From Aquimarina pacifica (lineage in GTDB: Bacteria; Bacteroidota; Bacteroidia; Flavobacteriales; Flavobacteriaceae): a stretch of 64,000 nt of DNA. A program made the translations under genes and the position numbers. This document shows, piece by piece, positions 37,352-47,123 of the stretch. The stretch covers positions 1-64,000 of the forward strand of contig NZ_JACC01000023.1 in assembly GCF_000520955.1 (NCBI RefSeq), in the 5' to 3' direction. The notes under the pieces were generated by a model. The model was not told the origin of the DNA. It saw only the letters and a program-made list of their open reading frames with translations, and made no database searches. Position 1 is the stretch's first letter. Every line of letters starts with the position of its first letter.

Positions 37352-40300
37352 ATGCTATCGAAGAACACCATAGGTATTGCTTTTTTATTTTTAACCTTCT
37401 TAGGGTTCTCCCAAGAGAAAGAAGTTATGAATGCAAGTATGACGGGTACTTCGACCTATATGCGAAATATTGCTCCTTTAGCAGGAAAAAAGCTAATTCC
37501 TGCACAACCAAGAGAAGGAGAAATCAATCCTAGAAGAACAGGAGCCAATAAGGTAGTTCCGGGAAAAGGATATCCCAAAGGAGATGATCCCTTAATCATA
37601 CAACAAAAAAGTGCCCAAAGCAAAAGAACAAGCAAAGCACCTTCTTTGATTTTTGAGACAGGTGCAAGTGTGGCAGCTCCTTCTGATCCTACAGGCGCTA
37701 TTGGCCCTAATCATTATGTAAGTGCCAAAAATTACTCCTTCAGCATTCATGATAGAGCAGGAAATGAACTTGTCGGCCCTTCATCCTTAACAAATATTTT
37801 TCCGGGAGAAAGTCTGGGGGATCCAATTGTATTTTATGATAGTTTTGCGGACCGATTTGTGATCACACAGTTTTCTGATACCCCCAACGGATTTTTGGTT
37901 GCTGTTTGTCAAGGACCCGACCCAGTAAATGATGGGTGGTATACGTATCGATTTAGCACTGGTACTTTTCCTGATTATACAAAATTTTCGGTATGGTCCG
38001 ATGGGTATTATATCACAGCGAACAAAGATCAAGGATCTCAAAAAACCAGTGAAGTAGTTTATGTTATTGAACGAGATAAAATGTTGGTTGGTGATGATGA
38101 TATCAAAATGGTAGGATTGCCATTACCTGGGGCCGAATTAGGTTCTGGTTTTTATAGCCCTGCCTCTTTTCATGCTATAGGCAATACGCCTCCTCCTATT
38201 GGCGATGCTAGAATCATTTATTATCAAGATGATGGCTGGGCTGGTGTAGATCAGGATATGCTCAAACTTTGGGAAATTAATGTAAATTGGGTCTCTACAA
38301 GTGAGTCGACTATCTCAGAAGCAGAAGAAATACCCTTGACCGCCTTTGATTCTACATTCGATGGTGGATCTTTTACCAATATCCCACAACCAGGAAGTAC
38401 TCAAGATATTGATGTATTACAGGGCGCTCTTATGTACGCAACTAATTACCGAAGATTTTGCGACTATAATTCGGTAGTCCTTAATTTTGCAGTAGATATT
38501 GAAGCAGGAGACACCGATGATGTTGCCGGCATACGATGGTGCGAAATCCGTCAGAATGGAGATGGCGAACCCTGGACATTATACCAAGAAGGAACTTACA
38601 CCTCTCCCGATGGCAAAAGCGCCTGGTGCGGTAGTATGGTGATGGATATTTTTGGTAATATCGGGATGGGATATACAACCATGGGTACAACCGCTACGGG
38701 CGCCAACGCTGATAGTTTTGCGTCTATACGATATACAGGCCGACTGGCAAGTGACCCTTTGGGTACCATGACATTTGCAGAAGAAACCATTGCCACAGGA
38801 ACAGATATACAGCGTAATGGAGGAGATCGTTATGGTGATTATGCACAAATTACTGTAGATCCGGTTGATGATCAAACCTTCTGGCACATTGCCGAATATT
38901 TTACCACTGACACTGAGAATGCAAGAAATGTTGTTGGAGTTTTTAAAATTGCAGAAGATGTAACTACCGATGTTGGGGTCATAAGTATCGATGCTCCTTT
39001 GGATAATATAACGTATACAGACACTGAAACTATTACAGTATCTATCAAAAATTTTGGTTCTACAGCACAATCAGATATCCCAGTTACTTATTCTGTTAAT
39101 AATGGGACTGATGTTACTGAAATGTTTACTGGACCACTAGCTGCTGGCGAAACTGTTTCTTTTTCGTTTGCAACCACTGTAGATCTCTCTGGTCAAACAG
39201 ACAATTCTATTTCGGCAGAAACAGGTCTCGTAGGAGATCTGACTCCGGATAATAATTGTAGTACCAGAAATTTAATCGATCTTCTTCCTGTTGATGTGGG
39301 AGTCGGAGAATTGATTAATCCTGCTCAGGATGGTGAATTTTCTGCTGTTCCTGAACCTGTTACGATTACTATTTATAACTACAGCGGAACAGAAGTGACC
39401 GATATTCCGGTATTTTATATTCTGAACAATGGAGACCGAATTGATGAAATATTTGAAGGAACTATTCCTTCTCAGGAAGAAGTAGAATACACATTTACTA
39501 CCTTGGCAGATCTCACAGAAATAGGAACCTATGTATTTGAGCTAGGTACAGATTTAGATACCGATCAAAATAATGAAAACGATAGTATTACACGAACGAT
39601 CACACGAGCAGACGCCGAGATCTGCAAACCCACTTCTGATTGTATACAGTATGGAGATGGCACCACTTATTTTGAGCTAGCGAATGTTATTAATTCTGAA
39701 ATTACATGTAGTACAGGTTACGAAGATTTTTCTCAAGAATTCATCATTGCCTTAGACTTAGCTACGCCAACCTATACCGTTACGGTTCAATCTGGATATG
39801 CAGATGAAAATGGATCAGAACGTATCTCTATATGGATAGATTTTGATGATAGCAATACCTTTGAGACATCAGAACTCATATTAGACAATGAAATACTCGA
39901 AGAATTTGACGTCAATCAAGTGTTTACCTTTACATTAAGCAGTACGGCTACACTGGGAACTCATTTACTAAGAATTCGAGGAGGCGATGTTAACCAAAAT
40001 TCAGGAGATTCGCTAAACGAGCCTTGTGGTTCTATGTCGTTTGGAACCACACATGATTATACCGTAGAAATTATAGATAATACTGTTACTACTGCAACCA
40101 ATACAGACCTTGTTGTGGTTAGTGAACCCGATAATCAATTTACGATTATCAAAACTGATTCTGGGTCGGATACCGAAAAACGTATTTATATATTCAATGT
40201 TTTGGGACAAGTGATCGCTTCTAATCAAGTAAAAAAAGATGATAATAATACCTATATCTATACATTAGATATGTCGTATGCCGCAACGGGTGTATATTTT

Positions 40301-40354
40301 GCGCGACTTGGTAATGATAAAAAATCAGAAGCTACCCAATTTATTGTTCAATAG
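37352..40354 (+). CDS. Large secreted T9SS cargo protein with CARDB-like and GEVED domains
   Basis: 1000 aa. A signal peptide (~1-20, ending GFSQ) is followed by a large N-terminal domain (~90-540) with 'DPTGAIGPNHYVSAKN', 'GDPIVFYDSFADRFVITQ' and 'GDRYGDYAQITVDPVDDQTFW', which look like propeller blades. Two CARDB-like repeats follow (~545-640, ~655-760; 'ITVSIKNFGSTAQSDIPVTYSVNNG'). A GEVED domain (~775-920; 'ERISIWIDFDDSNTFE') precedes a type A T9SS sorting domain at the end (~930-1000; IYIFNVLGQVIAS ... YAATGVYFARL). The protein should be exported by T9SS and surface-attached or released. No catalytic motif was recognised, so adhesion or carbohydrate binding is only a guess. Confidence 0.82.
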   Translation: MLSKNTIGIAFLFLTFLGFSQEKEVMNASMTGTSTYMRNIAPLAGKKLIPAQPREGEINPRRTGANKVVPGKGYPKGDDPLIIQQKSAQSKRTSKAPSLIFETGASVAAPSDPTGAIGPNHYVSAKNYSFSIHDRAGNELVGPSSLTNIFPGESLGDPIVFYDSFADRFVITQFSDTPNGFLVAVCQGPDPVNDGWYTYRFSTGTFPDYTKFSVWSDGYYITANKDQGSQKTSEVVYVIERDKMLVGDDDIKMVGLPLPGAELGSGFYSPASFHAIGNTPPPIGDARIIYYQDDGWAGVDQDMLKLWEINVNWVSTSESTISEAEEIPLTAFDSTFDGGSFTNIPQPGSTQDIDVLQGALMYATNYRRFCDYNSVVLNFAVDIEAGDTDDVAGIRWCEIRQNGDGEPWTLYQEGTYTSPDGKSAWCGSMVMDIFGNIGMGYTTMGTTATGANADSFASIRYTGRLASDPLGTMTFAEETIATGTDIQRNGGDRYGDYAQITVDPVDDQTFWHIAEYFTTDTENARNVVGVFKIAEDVTTDVGVISIDAPLDNITYTDTETITVSIKNFGSTAQSDIPVTYSVNNGTDVTEMFTGPLAAGETVSFSFATTVDLSGQTDNSISAETGLVGDLTPDNNCSTRNLIDLLPVDVGVGELINPAQDGEFSAVPEPVTITIYNYSGTEVTDIPVFYILNNGDRIDEIFEGTIPSQEEVEYTFTTLADLTEIGTYVFELGTDLDTDQNNENDSITRTITRADAEICKPTSDCIQYGDGTTYFELANVINSEITCSTGYEDFSQEFIIALDLATPTYTVTVQSGYADENGSERISIWIDFDDSNTFETSELILDNEILEEFDVNQVFTFTLSSTATLGTHLLRIRGGDVNQNSGDSLNEPCGSMSFGTTHDYTVEIIDNTVTTATNTDLVVVSEPDNQFTIIKTDSGSDTEKRIYIFNVLGQVIASNQVKKDDNNTYIYTLDMSYAATGVYFARLGNDKKSEATQFIVQ

Positions 40355-40376
40355 GAGAAACGCGTGCATCGAATTA

Positions 40377-40763
40377 TTACTCGGTGCGTAGCATTACTTC
40401 TAGAACAGAAACAGGTCTACCGGCATCGCAGCGATTGGGTCTTCTAAGATTGGCATATTTTATCCAAACAAGTTCAGGTACAGCATCTGCTTTAAAAAAA
40501 TCGGTAAGATTAATAGGATCCAGGCTGTCTACATAGGTATCAACCGTTAGAATATAAGGACATGCTTCAGATTTACTAGACGTAATTGTTCCTTTACTAA
40601 ACCCCTTATCAATCATTTCTTTGGCAGTAATTTCTTGCGTCATTTTCTCGTTAGCATTTAGATGTGTTGTTGCATTTTCTTTATTGTCCATACCTTTTGC
40701 AGGCATACAACTATACATGCACCCTGCAAGAACTACTAAACATGTTATAAATACGGTTTTCAT
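40377..40763 (-). CDS. Small putative lipoprotein, function unknown
   Basis: 128 aa. Signal peptide with two possible lipobox cysteines (VVLAGC at 15 and MYSC at 19). The mature part holds two further Cys (SEACPYIL, PNRCDAG) that could form a disulfide, and a 'LDPINLTDFF' segment. It reads as a short stand-alone envelope protein. It is tail-to-tail with the T9SS gene (22 bp gap) and has a 151-bp gap to the divergent xth-type gene. Coding is supported by the signal peptide and the Bacteroidota-like composition, but no family was recognised. Confidence 0.65.
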   Translation of the reverse strand: MKTVFITCLVVLAGCMYSCMPAKGMDNKENATTHLNANEKMTQEITAKEMIDKGFSKGTITSSKSEACPYILTVDTYVDSLDPINLTDFFKADAVPELVWIKYANLRRPNRCDAGRPVSVLEVMLRTE

Positions 40764-40914
40764 TTTAATTCGTTGATTAGGATTATGATCGTTTTGCGAC
40801 TTGAATGTACCGAAAAATTGTAAGAAAAAAGGATAAATTTTATGGATTTGGTTCTTAACTTTAAATTTATCTGGTATAAATTCTATTTTTACTAAAAATT
40901 AAAACAATCATCTT

Positions 40915-41679
40915 ATGAAAATAGTTTCCTATAATGTCAACGGAATTAGAGCTGCCCTCAACAAAGGATTTATTACCTGGTTACAACAAGCCGATCCTGA
41001 TGTTATTTGCTTACAGGAAATAAAGGCCAATAAAGAACAACTTGATCTTTCTATTTTCGAAGAAGCGGGCTATGCATATAACTACTGGTTCAGTGCTCAG
41101 AAAAAAGGATATAGTGGCGTGGCTATTCTCTCAAAAACCGAACCTGATCATATCGAGTATGGTACCGGGATTGACTATATGGATTTCGAAGGTCGAAATA
41201 TTAGAGCGGATTTTGGTGATATTTCTGTGATGAGTTTATATCTTCCCAGTGGCACTAATATGGATCGACTAGAGCACAAGTTAAAGTATATGGCAGATTT
41301 TCAGACCTATATCAATGAGTTAAAAAAAGAACGCCCCAATCTGGTAATACTCGGAGACTATAACATCTGTCATCAGGCAATTGACATCCATGATCCGGTA
41401 CGCAACAAAAAAGTATCTGGGTTTTTACCTGTAGAACGCGAATGGATCGGCAATTTTATCGATAGTGGTTTTATAGATTCTTTTAGGCATTTTAATACAG
41501 AGCCACATCAATATTCGTGGTGGAGTTATAGAGCAAATGCAAGAGCCAATAATAAAGGATGGCGTTTGGATTATGGAATGGTGGCCCAACCATTACAAGA
41601 TAAATTAAAAAGAGCCGTTATATTATCAGAAGCCAAACATAGTGATCACTGCCCAATTGTGGTAGAATTGGCGCTTTGA
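40915..41679 (+). CDS. xth: Exodeoxyribonuclease III (AP endonuclease)
   Basis: 254 aa. Mg-dependent EEP-fold nuclease of base excision repair that cuts abasic sites and degrades DNA 3'-5'. All family boxes are visible: SYNVNGIRAAL, CLQEIKA (metal Glu), GYSGVAIL, LVILGDYNICH (Asp/Asn), RLDYGMV and the final KHSDHCPIVVEL (catalytic His). It is monocistronic. Confidence 0.96.
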   Translation: MKIVSYNVNGIRAALNKGFITWLQQADPDVICLQEIKANKEQLDLSIFEEAGYAYNYWFSAQKKGYSGVAILSKTEPDHIEYGTGIDYMDFEGRNIRADFGDISVMSLYLPSGTNMDRLEHKLKYMADFQTYINELKKERPNLVILGDYNICHQAIDIHDPVRNKKVSGFLPVEREWIGNFIDSGFIDSFRHFNTEPHQYSWWSYRANARANNKGWRLDYGMVAQPLQDKLKRAVILSEAKHSDHCPIVVELAL

Positions 41680-41991
41680 CAATTTGAATGATTTAAGAGA
41701 AAATGCAGTAATCAAAAATTCTCTAAAAAAAGAATCGTGAAAAAGCAGCGATTTTCAAATCTTTTTCTGCCTATATAAGATTGTTTTGTGTTAAAAAATA
41801 TTGAATTCTTGCAACGATTTTAGCACAATGAATCTGGTTTTTAGCGTAGCTAAAAACCACCTTAGAAAAAGCACCTTTTCTCTTGGTTCGTTTTCTTTGG
41901 GCCAAAGAAAGAAAATGAATGAAAGGTTGTAGTCATTATAATTTGGTCTAAACCGTATTTGACATTATTACTTAAAAAAACAACACATCAA
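41680..41991. other. Intergenic region with two nested hairpins before ompA-like gene
   Basis: About 310 bp. It contains a 10-bp perfect stem GGTTTTTAGC (41836-41845) / GCTAAAAACC (41849-41858) with loop GTA. It also holds a 19-bp odd palindrome TTTCTTTGG-G-CCAAAGAAA at 41892-41910, followed by GAAAATGAATG. The rest is AT-rich. The presumed promoter of the OmpA gene was not located. Confidence 0.5.
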
Positions 41992-42951
41992 ATGATTAAA
42001 AAAATTGGATTTGGTCTATTTGCAATGACAATGATGGCCTCATGTGTGACCTCAAAAGTATACAACGAGCTAGAAGGCAAATATGCTGCCCTTAAACGAG
42101 ACCATCGCACTATCGAAAATGAACTTGCTGCTCTAGAAAAAAACAGAGCTGCTGATCAAAAAGCGCTTGAACAATTAGATGCAGCCTATAAAAAATCACA
42201 AGCAGAAAAAAACGAATTGCAGGGCAAATACGATGCGGCTGTTGCAAATTATGAAGCCCTTAAAAACTCCTACACCGCTTTAGAAAAAAATAGTTCGGCT
42301 GCTATTGCCGCAAACAGTAAGAAAAACAGAGAACTCTTACAGCAATTAGAAGACAAAGAACGTACACTAGCGCAGGAACGCACGCGATTAGATAGGTTGC
42401 AAGACGAATTATCTGCACGTGCTAAACGTGTAGATGAGCTAGAAGGATTGATCGCTGCCAAAGATGCCAAAATGCAAACCCTTAAAAATGCCATCTCAAA
42501 AGCGCTTCGTAATTTTGAAGGCAAGGGACTCACGGTTGTAGAGCGCAATGGAAAAGTCTATATCTCTATGGAAAATAAACTTTTGTTTGAATCTGGCAGT
42601 TGGGCAGTAGGTGCTCAGGGACAAAAAGCAGTACGACAATTAGGAGAAGTATTAGGAGAGAATCCCGATATAGCTGTGCTGATCGAAGGCCATACCGATG
42701 ATGTGCCTTATACCGGAACGGGGCAACTGCGTGGCAATTGGGATTTATCAACCAAAAGAGCCACTGCAATTGTCGCTATTTTAGAACAAAACCCACAGAT
42801 AGATCCACAAAATCTTACTGCTGCTGGTAGAGGAAAATTTGCACCCGTAGCTAGTAATGATACCTCATCAGGGAAAAGTAAAAACCGACGTATCGAAGTG
42901 ATTTTGACACCCAAGTTGGATGAAATCACTAAGTTATTGAATGATATCTAA
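41992..42951 (+). CDS. OmpA-family lipoprotein with long coiled coil
   Basis: 319 aa from the ATG at 41992; the frame is open 33 bp upstream, but the signal peptide MIKKIGFGLFAMTMMASC (lipobox MASC, Cys18) starts here. Residues ~22-165 are one continuous Ala/Glu/Lys coiled coil (LEGKYAALKRDHRTIENEL). The C-terminal OmpA peptidoglycan-binding domain (~195-310) is intact: LIEGHTDDVPYTG, the conserved Asp/Arg in NWDLSTKRATAIVAIL, and AAGRGKFAPVASNDTSSGKSKNRRIEV. It should tether an envelope membrane to peptidoglycan through the rod-like coil. It ends in a bidirectional terminator. Confidence 0.92.
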   Translation: MIKKIGFGLFAMTMMASCVTSKVYNELEGKYAALKRDHRTIENELAALEKNRAADQKALEQLDAAYKKSQAEKNELQGKYDAAVANYEALKNSYTALEKNSSAAIAANSKKNRELLQQLEDKERTLAQERTRLDRLQDELSARAKRVDELEGLIAAKDAKMQTLKNAISKALRNFEGKGLTVVERNGKVYISMENKLLFESGSWAVGAQGQKAVRQLGEVLGENPDIAVLIEGHTDDVPYTGTGQLRGNWDLSTKRATAIVAILEQNPQIDPQNLTAAGRGKFAPVASNDTSSGKSKNRRIEVILTPKLDEITKLLNDI

Positions 42952-42954
42952 TCC

Positions 42955-42979
42955 TTTTTCTGCGCTAAGCGCAGAAAAA
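42955..42979. repeat. GC-core hairpin after the OmpA gene
   Basis: Perfect 11-bp stem TTTTTCTGCGC (42955-42965) / GCGCAGAAAAA (42969-42979), loop TAA. Neither strand carries a U-tract after it, so it may protect the mRNA 3' end or assist the terminator 10 bp further on. Confidence 0.5.
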
Positions 42980-42989
42980 AAATTGCATT

Positions 42990-43017
42990 AAAAAAGCGGC
43001 CGTATGGCCGCTTTTTT
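42990..43017. terminator. Bidirectional rho-independent terminator
   Basis: Perfect 12-bp stem AAAAAAGCGGCC (42990-43001) / GGCCGCTTTTTT (43006-43017), loop GTAT. A/T runs at both ends serve both strands between the convergent OmpA gene and the minus-strand gene ending at 43048. Confidence 0.9.
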
Positions 43018-43047
43018 AATATTAAGAACAAATTGAATTTCTTTTTC

Positions 43048-43452
43048 TTACAAACTGTTAAGGATATTTTCAACTTCTTCTCTGTTATCCTCTTTCATAC
43101 TATCTTTTACGCGTCTTAGTACATCAAAGAATTTATTCATTACTTTATTAGCAAGAAGAACATCATTACTTAAATTAATTTCTTTGCCCGAAGATGTAAG
43201 TAACGAGAAACTATAAGCCTCAATTGATATTCCTTCTATTTTCTTTTTGGCTAAAGATGTAGTCCCTGTCTTTTTTACAATAGAAACCACATTTCCATAT
43301 GCTATTACCTTATCAGTATATTCCGATATGTCCTTTGCCAATGGATATAACTCATCACTAAAAAGTTCACTTAGTTCTTTACTATTATGTTGTTGCGCTT
43401 GAGAGGTAAATCCTGCACCTATAAGTAGTACAAGTAGAAATAATTTTTTCAT
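43048..43452 (-). CDS. Small secreted protein, function unknown
   Basis: 134 aa. A cleavable signal peptide (MKKLFLLVLLIGAGFTSQAQ) is followed by a mostly helical mature part (LSELFSDELYPLAKDISEYTDKVIAYGN ... VMNKFFDVLRRVKDSMKEDN). No lipobox Cys. It is transcribed alone, towards the shared terminator at 42990-43017. No family was recognised, but the clear signal peptide and terminator support it as a real gene. Confidence 0.7.
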   Translation of the reverse strand: MKKLFLLVLLIGAGFTSQAQQHNSKELSELFSDELYPLAKDISEYTDKVIAYGNVVSIVKKTGTTSLAKKKIEGISIEAYSFSLLTSSGKEINLSNDVLLANKVMNKFFDVLRRVKDSMKEDNREEVENILNSL

Positions 43453-43970
43453 AATGTTTGGGTGTTAAAAATATTAATTTTTTTAGGTTAATTCCACCGA
43501 TATATCCAACGGAACAAATTCATTTTTATTGTTAAAATAACCTTAAATAATAAGTTAAAATAAACAATTTATCTGATAAAAACCAAAAAGCATGCCACGA
43601 ATTTTCACATAAAATTCTGAACATTAAAAAGTTGTCTATAATTTATTTGAAAAGCATTTATCTGATGAGGCCAAAGGTCTTTCTTTTACCGATAAAACAA
43701 GTGATCGCACCTAATATGCTATAGAAATTGCCAATATGATGTACACAACCAATGCTGTCATCAACATTCTTTCTTTTCTTTTTTTCATTGCCAAAAAAAG
43801 AAACAAAAAAGTCTAGGCCTATGGGAATACCTCCTTAAGACAAATTCATACTCAAACAACCTATTTTCAATTTCTAATACACAAAACAAGTGGATTCGCA
43901 TCCATTCTGGTAACATTTTTACTTATTTTGTTACTATGTTATATAGACTAATATACTTAAACCTATCTCT
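43453..43970. other. Intergenic region between divergent genes
   Basis: 518 bp. It carries the upstream regions of the small secreted protein (minus) and of the broken TPR-CHAT gene (plus). At ~43767-43802 it has CTTTCTTTTC...CATTGCCAAAAAAAGAAAC, whose 'CTTT ... GCCAAA ... AAAGAAA' shape resembles 41891-41914, suggesting degenerate copies of one intergenic element. No ORF or RNA gene was seen. Confidence 0.45.
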
Positions 43971-46900
43971 ATGAAACCATTAAAGGCGAGCCAATTGGTA
44001 CGATATTTCATTGCGTTATGTATGCTGCTATGCTGCTTTAGTACCTACAGTCAAGCAACAATCGATACCCTCCTAGCCTCACAGTACTATCAGCAGGCAG
44101 ATTCTTTGTTGACCGATCGAAAACATGATGCCTCCATGACCCTTTTTAAAAAAGCGTTACCTATTTATCAAAAAGCCAAAGCCTGGGAAAAAGTAGCGAG
44201 TTGTTATAATAAGATTTCTGAGAATCAGTGGCGTAATTATGATTTAGAAAAATCCTATTTGAATGCAAAAAAAGCACTGGATGTTAGTGTTTCTTATTTC
44301 AAGAACCATCAGGAAGAAGGTAATGCTTACGAAAATATAGGTGAGTACTATTATATACAATCAAATTATAATAATACAATTAAATTTTATAATAAAACTT
44401 TAGATATACGATTAATGATGTTTCCTAAAAATTATTTACTCATAGCAAAAGGCTACAATAATCTTGGAAGAAGTTTCTACAAACTTAACCATCATGATGA
44501 GGCACTAAAATACTTTCAAAATTGCCTAAGAATTTATGAAAATAAATTTAGAGAAAAACGAATTAAAATCGCAGGTATTTATGAGAACATAGGAGTTGTT
44601 TTTAATGCTAAAGGAGAAAACGAAAAGGCTTTAGAATTTATGAAGAAAAGTTTGGACTTAAAGTTAGAGAAATTAATTGAAAAACATCCCTCTATAGCTC
44701 AATCGCATTCCAATATTAGTATTTCATACATGAACCTTGCCAAATATAATATAGCCCTTGTACATAACAAGAGGACAATTGAAATTTATAGCAATCATTA
44801 TGGCGAAAACCACCCAAAACTAATTGGCCCTTATCATAATATTGGTATTATTTATGAAAATTTACAAAAGTATGATACTGCTTTAAACTACTACTCAAAG
44901 GGATTGAAGATCATTTTAGATAAATATGGAAAAGATCATGAGTTTACAGCTCACTCCTATTTTAATTTTGGAGGAACCTTCATGAAGTTAAAAAAGTATC
45001 CTAAAGCCATAGAGTATTTTACAAAATCTAAAAATGCTTATGAAAAAATCTATGGCCCCAATAATAACAATATTCCTAAACTATATAACCGTATTTCAGA
45101 GGCATACTTTGAAAACAAAGAATTTAATAACGCTTTAGAATATAGTCAAAAATCTTTTTTTGCTAATTCGAAATATGAAAAAGATAGGTCTTTCAAAAAT
45201 TTTCCTAATAATTTTTTTAATTTAACTGCTCTTTTAACCAGCCTAGAAATTCAAGCAAAAATATTCAAGGCTCTCTATCATAAATTAGATGATGCTAAAT
45301 ATCTTGAAAAATGCATTAAAAATTACAACAAAGCGAACCAAACCATAAATGCAATTCGCCAATCCTTTCAAAACCACCAAGACAAAATAACTTTTGCCCA
45401 ACAAGCCAAAGAAATCTATCAGGGCGCTATCGAAGCTCAATTATTATTATACAAAGCCACCAACGATACGCAGGCCTTAGAAAAAGCCTTTTACTATGCC
45501 GAAAAAAGTAAAGCCAATACCCTAAAAGAACTCCTTAACGATACCCATGCCAAAAACTTTGCGGGACTCCCAACCGAACTAGTCGACCTAGAAAACACAC
45601 TAAAAACAGACAAAGCCTTCTATCAATCCCAACTCCTCAAAGAAAAATCAAACTCAGAAAAATCAAACACTACGGTAGACACAACTAAAATTACAAACTA
45701 TGAAAATGAACTCTTTGCCATCAATAGAAAACAAGATTCATTGACCAAAACCCTAGAAAAAAACCATCCCAACTATTATCAGCTCAAGTATCAAGATTCT
45801 ATAATCTCTGTAGCCGCAATTCAGCAGAAACTAGACGAAAAAACTACACTCCTTGAGTTTTTTACTACCGATAGTACTACCTATGCCTTCACTATATCTA
45901 AAAATGATATGGCGGTTCATGAGCTCAAAACCTCACAGCTTACTGAGCAGGTCGAAACTTTTAGAAATAGCATTACCTCACGAGATCTGGCTACCTACAA
46001 AAAACAAGGGCATCCATTATACCAACAACTTATTAATCCACTACAAAATGAGCTGCTGGGCGATGAGCTTATTATTGTTCCTGATGGTCCTTTATGGCAC
46101 CTCAACTTTGAACTCCTTCTCACAAATGATGATCATACTAATAACCCACAATTATTATCTTATTGGTTGCGAGAAAAAGCCATCACCTATGCCAATGCTG
46201 CCAATTTATTATTTACTCGTTTTAGTACTAAGGTTGCCTAGAAAAACGCAAAAGAATGTTTGGCGTTCTCTTTCTCTGATGACACCAACGGTACTAATTC
46301 GAATACAATGAGTTTGGCGACGCTTAGAGGTACCGATGATGACCTACCAGGCACACGCGAGGAGATCAAAGCCATTGCGGATATTATCGATGGGCAATAC
46401 TATTATGGGGCGCAGGCGATCGAAGCCAATTTTAAGAAAAATGCAGGAGCGTATAATATTCTACATCTTGCCTTGCACGGGGAAGTAGACCATGAGCGTC
46501 CCGAAAACTCACGCCTCTTTTTTACAAAAAGTAAAGACACCCTAGAGGATAATATGCTCTATAGTCATGAATTATTTGCACTCGATATTCCTGCAGAACT
46601 TACCGTATTGAGTGCTTGTAATACGGGAAGCGGTAAAATTGCAGCAGGAGAAGGGATCATGAGTCTTGGGACCGCTTTTCAGTACGCAGGGAGCAAAAGT
46701 TTACTATTGACTCGCTGGGAAGTATCGGATCAAACGACCCCACAAGTCATGAAATATTTTTATACCAATCTCAAAAAAGACATGACCAAAAGCAAGGCGC
46801 TACAGCAAGCAAAATTAAACTATCTTGCCAATGCAGATATCAATCGAGTGCATCCTTTTTATTGGGGAGGGTTTTATCTGGTAGGAGATACAGGGGCTAT

Positions 46901-47024
46901 CGATTTTAAGAACCATCACGCCGCTTTATACTGGTCTATTGGATTGGGTATTATTATCCTACTAATACTTATTACGTTTTGGTATAGAAAAAGATACAGA
47001 AAACAGAAAACACAACCAACATAA
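43971..47024 (+). pseudogene. TPR-CHAT gene interrupted by one in-frame TAG
   Basis: One open frame of 1018 codons is broken only by TAG at 46239-46241 (codon 757). Both sides align with the intact paralog at 22911-26153: 'ITYANAANLLF...' before the stop and 'ECLAFSFSD...' right after it, with no frameshift. The upstream 756 aa hold a signal peptide, about eight TPRs and the first part of CHAT. The catalytic His (LALHGEVD, codon ~836) and Cys (LSACNTGSG, codon ~883) and the C-terminal TM segment are all downstream of the stop. Termination at TAG gives a product without the dyad; restart at the TTG at 46260 would give a cytosolic 254-aa CHAT fragment. Codons ~105-455 (TPR part) are clearly more AT-rich than the flanks. 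It may be a recent nonsense mutation, phase-like loss, or sequencing error. Confidence 0.8.
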
Positions 47025-47058
47025 GACACTTAATATTAGCAAGTTCTAATTATTATAG

Positions 47059-47066
47059 TATCTTTA
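47059..47066 (+). promoter_or_regulatory. Candidate -7 element for the zinc-ribbon/TerB gene
   Basis: TATCTTTA matches TAnnTTTG at 7 of 8 positions, with TTA 20 bp upstream as a weak -33 element. It lies 58 bp before the ATG at 47124 and suggests the gene has its own promoter. Confidence 0.3.
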
Positions 47067-47123
47067 GGAACAACAACCTAATACTACCTCTAAATAAATA
47101 CTACTACTAAATAATCTAATACT

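Noticed and set aside
38579..39070. 163-aa ORF opposite the T9SS cargo gene
   Set aside because: Cys/Ile/Ser-rich low-complexity translation typical of a reverse-strand shadow; the plus-strand protein is well supported.
46239..46241. TAG read as a sense codon through a recoded genetic code
   Set aside because: Other genes in the window end naturally with TAG (for example the T9SS gene at 40352-40354), so general reassignment is not supported.
46260..47024. Independent small CHAT gene starting at TTG
   Set aside because: It is in the same frame as 43971-46241 and the paralog aligns straight through, so it is the 3' part of one broken gene.
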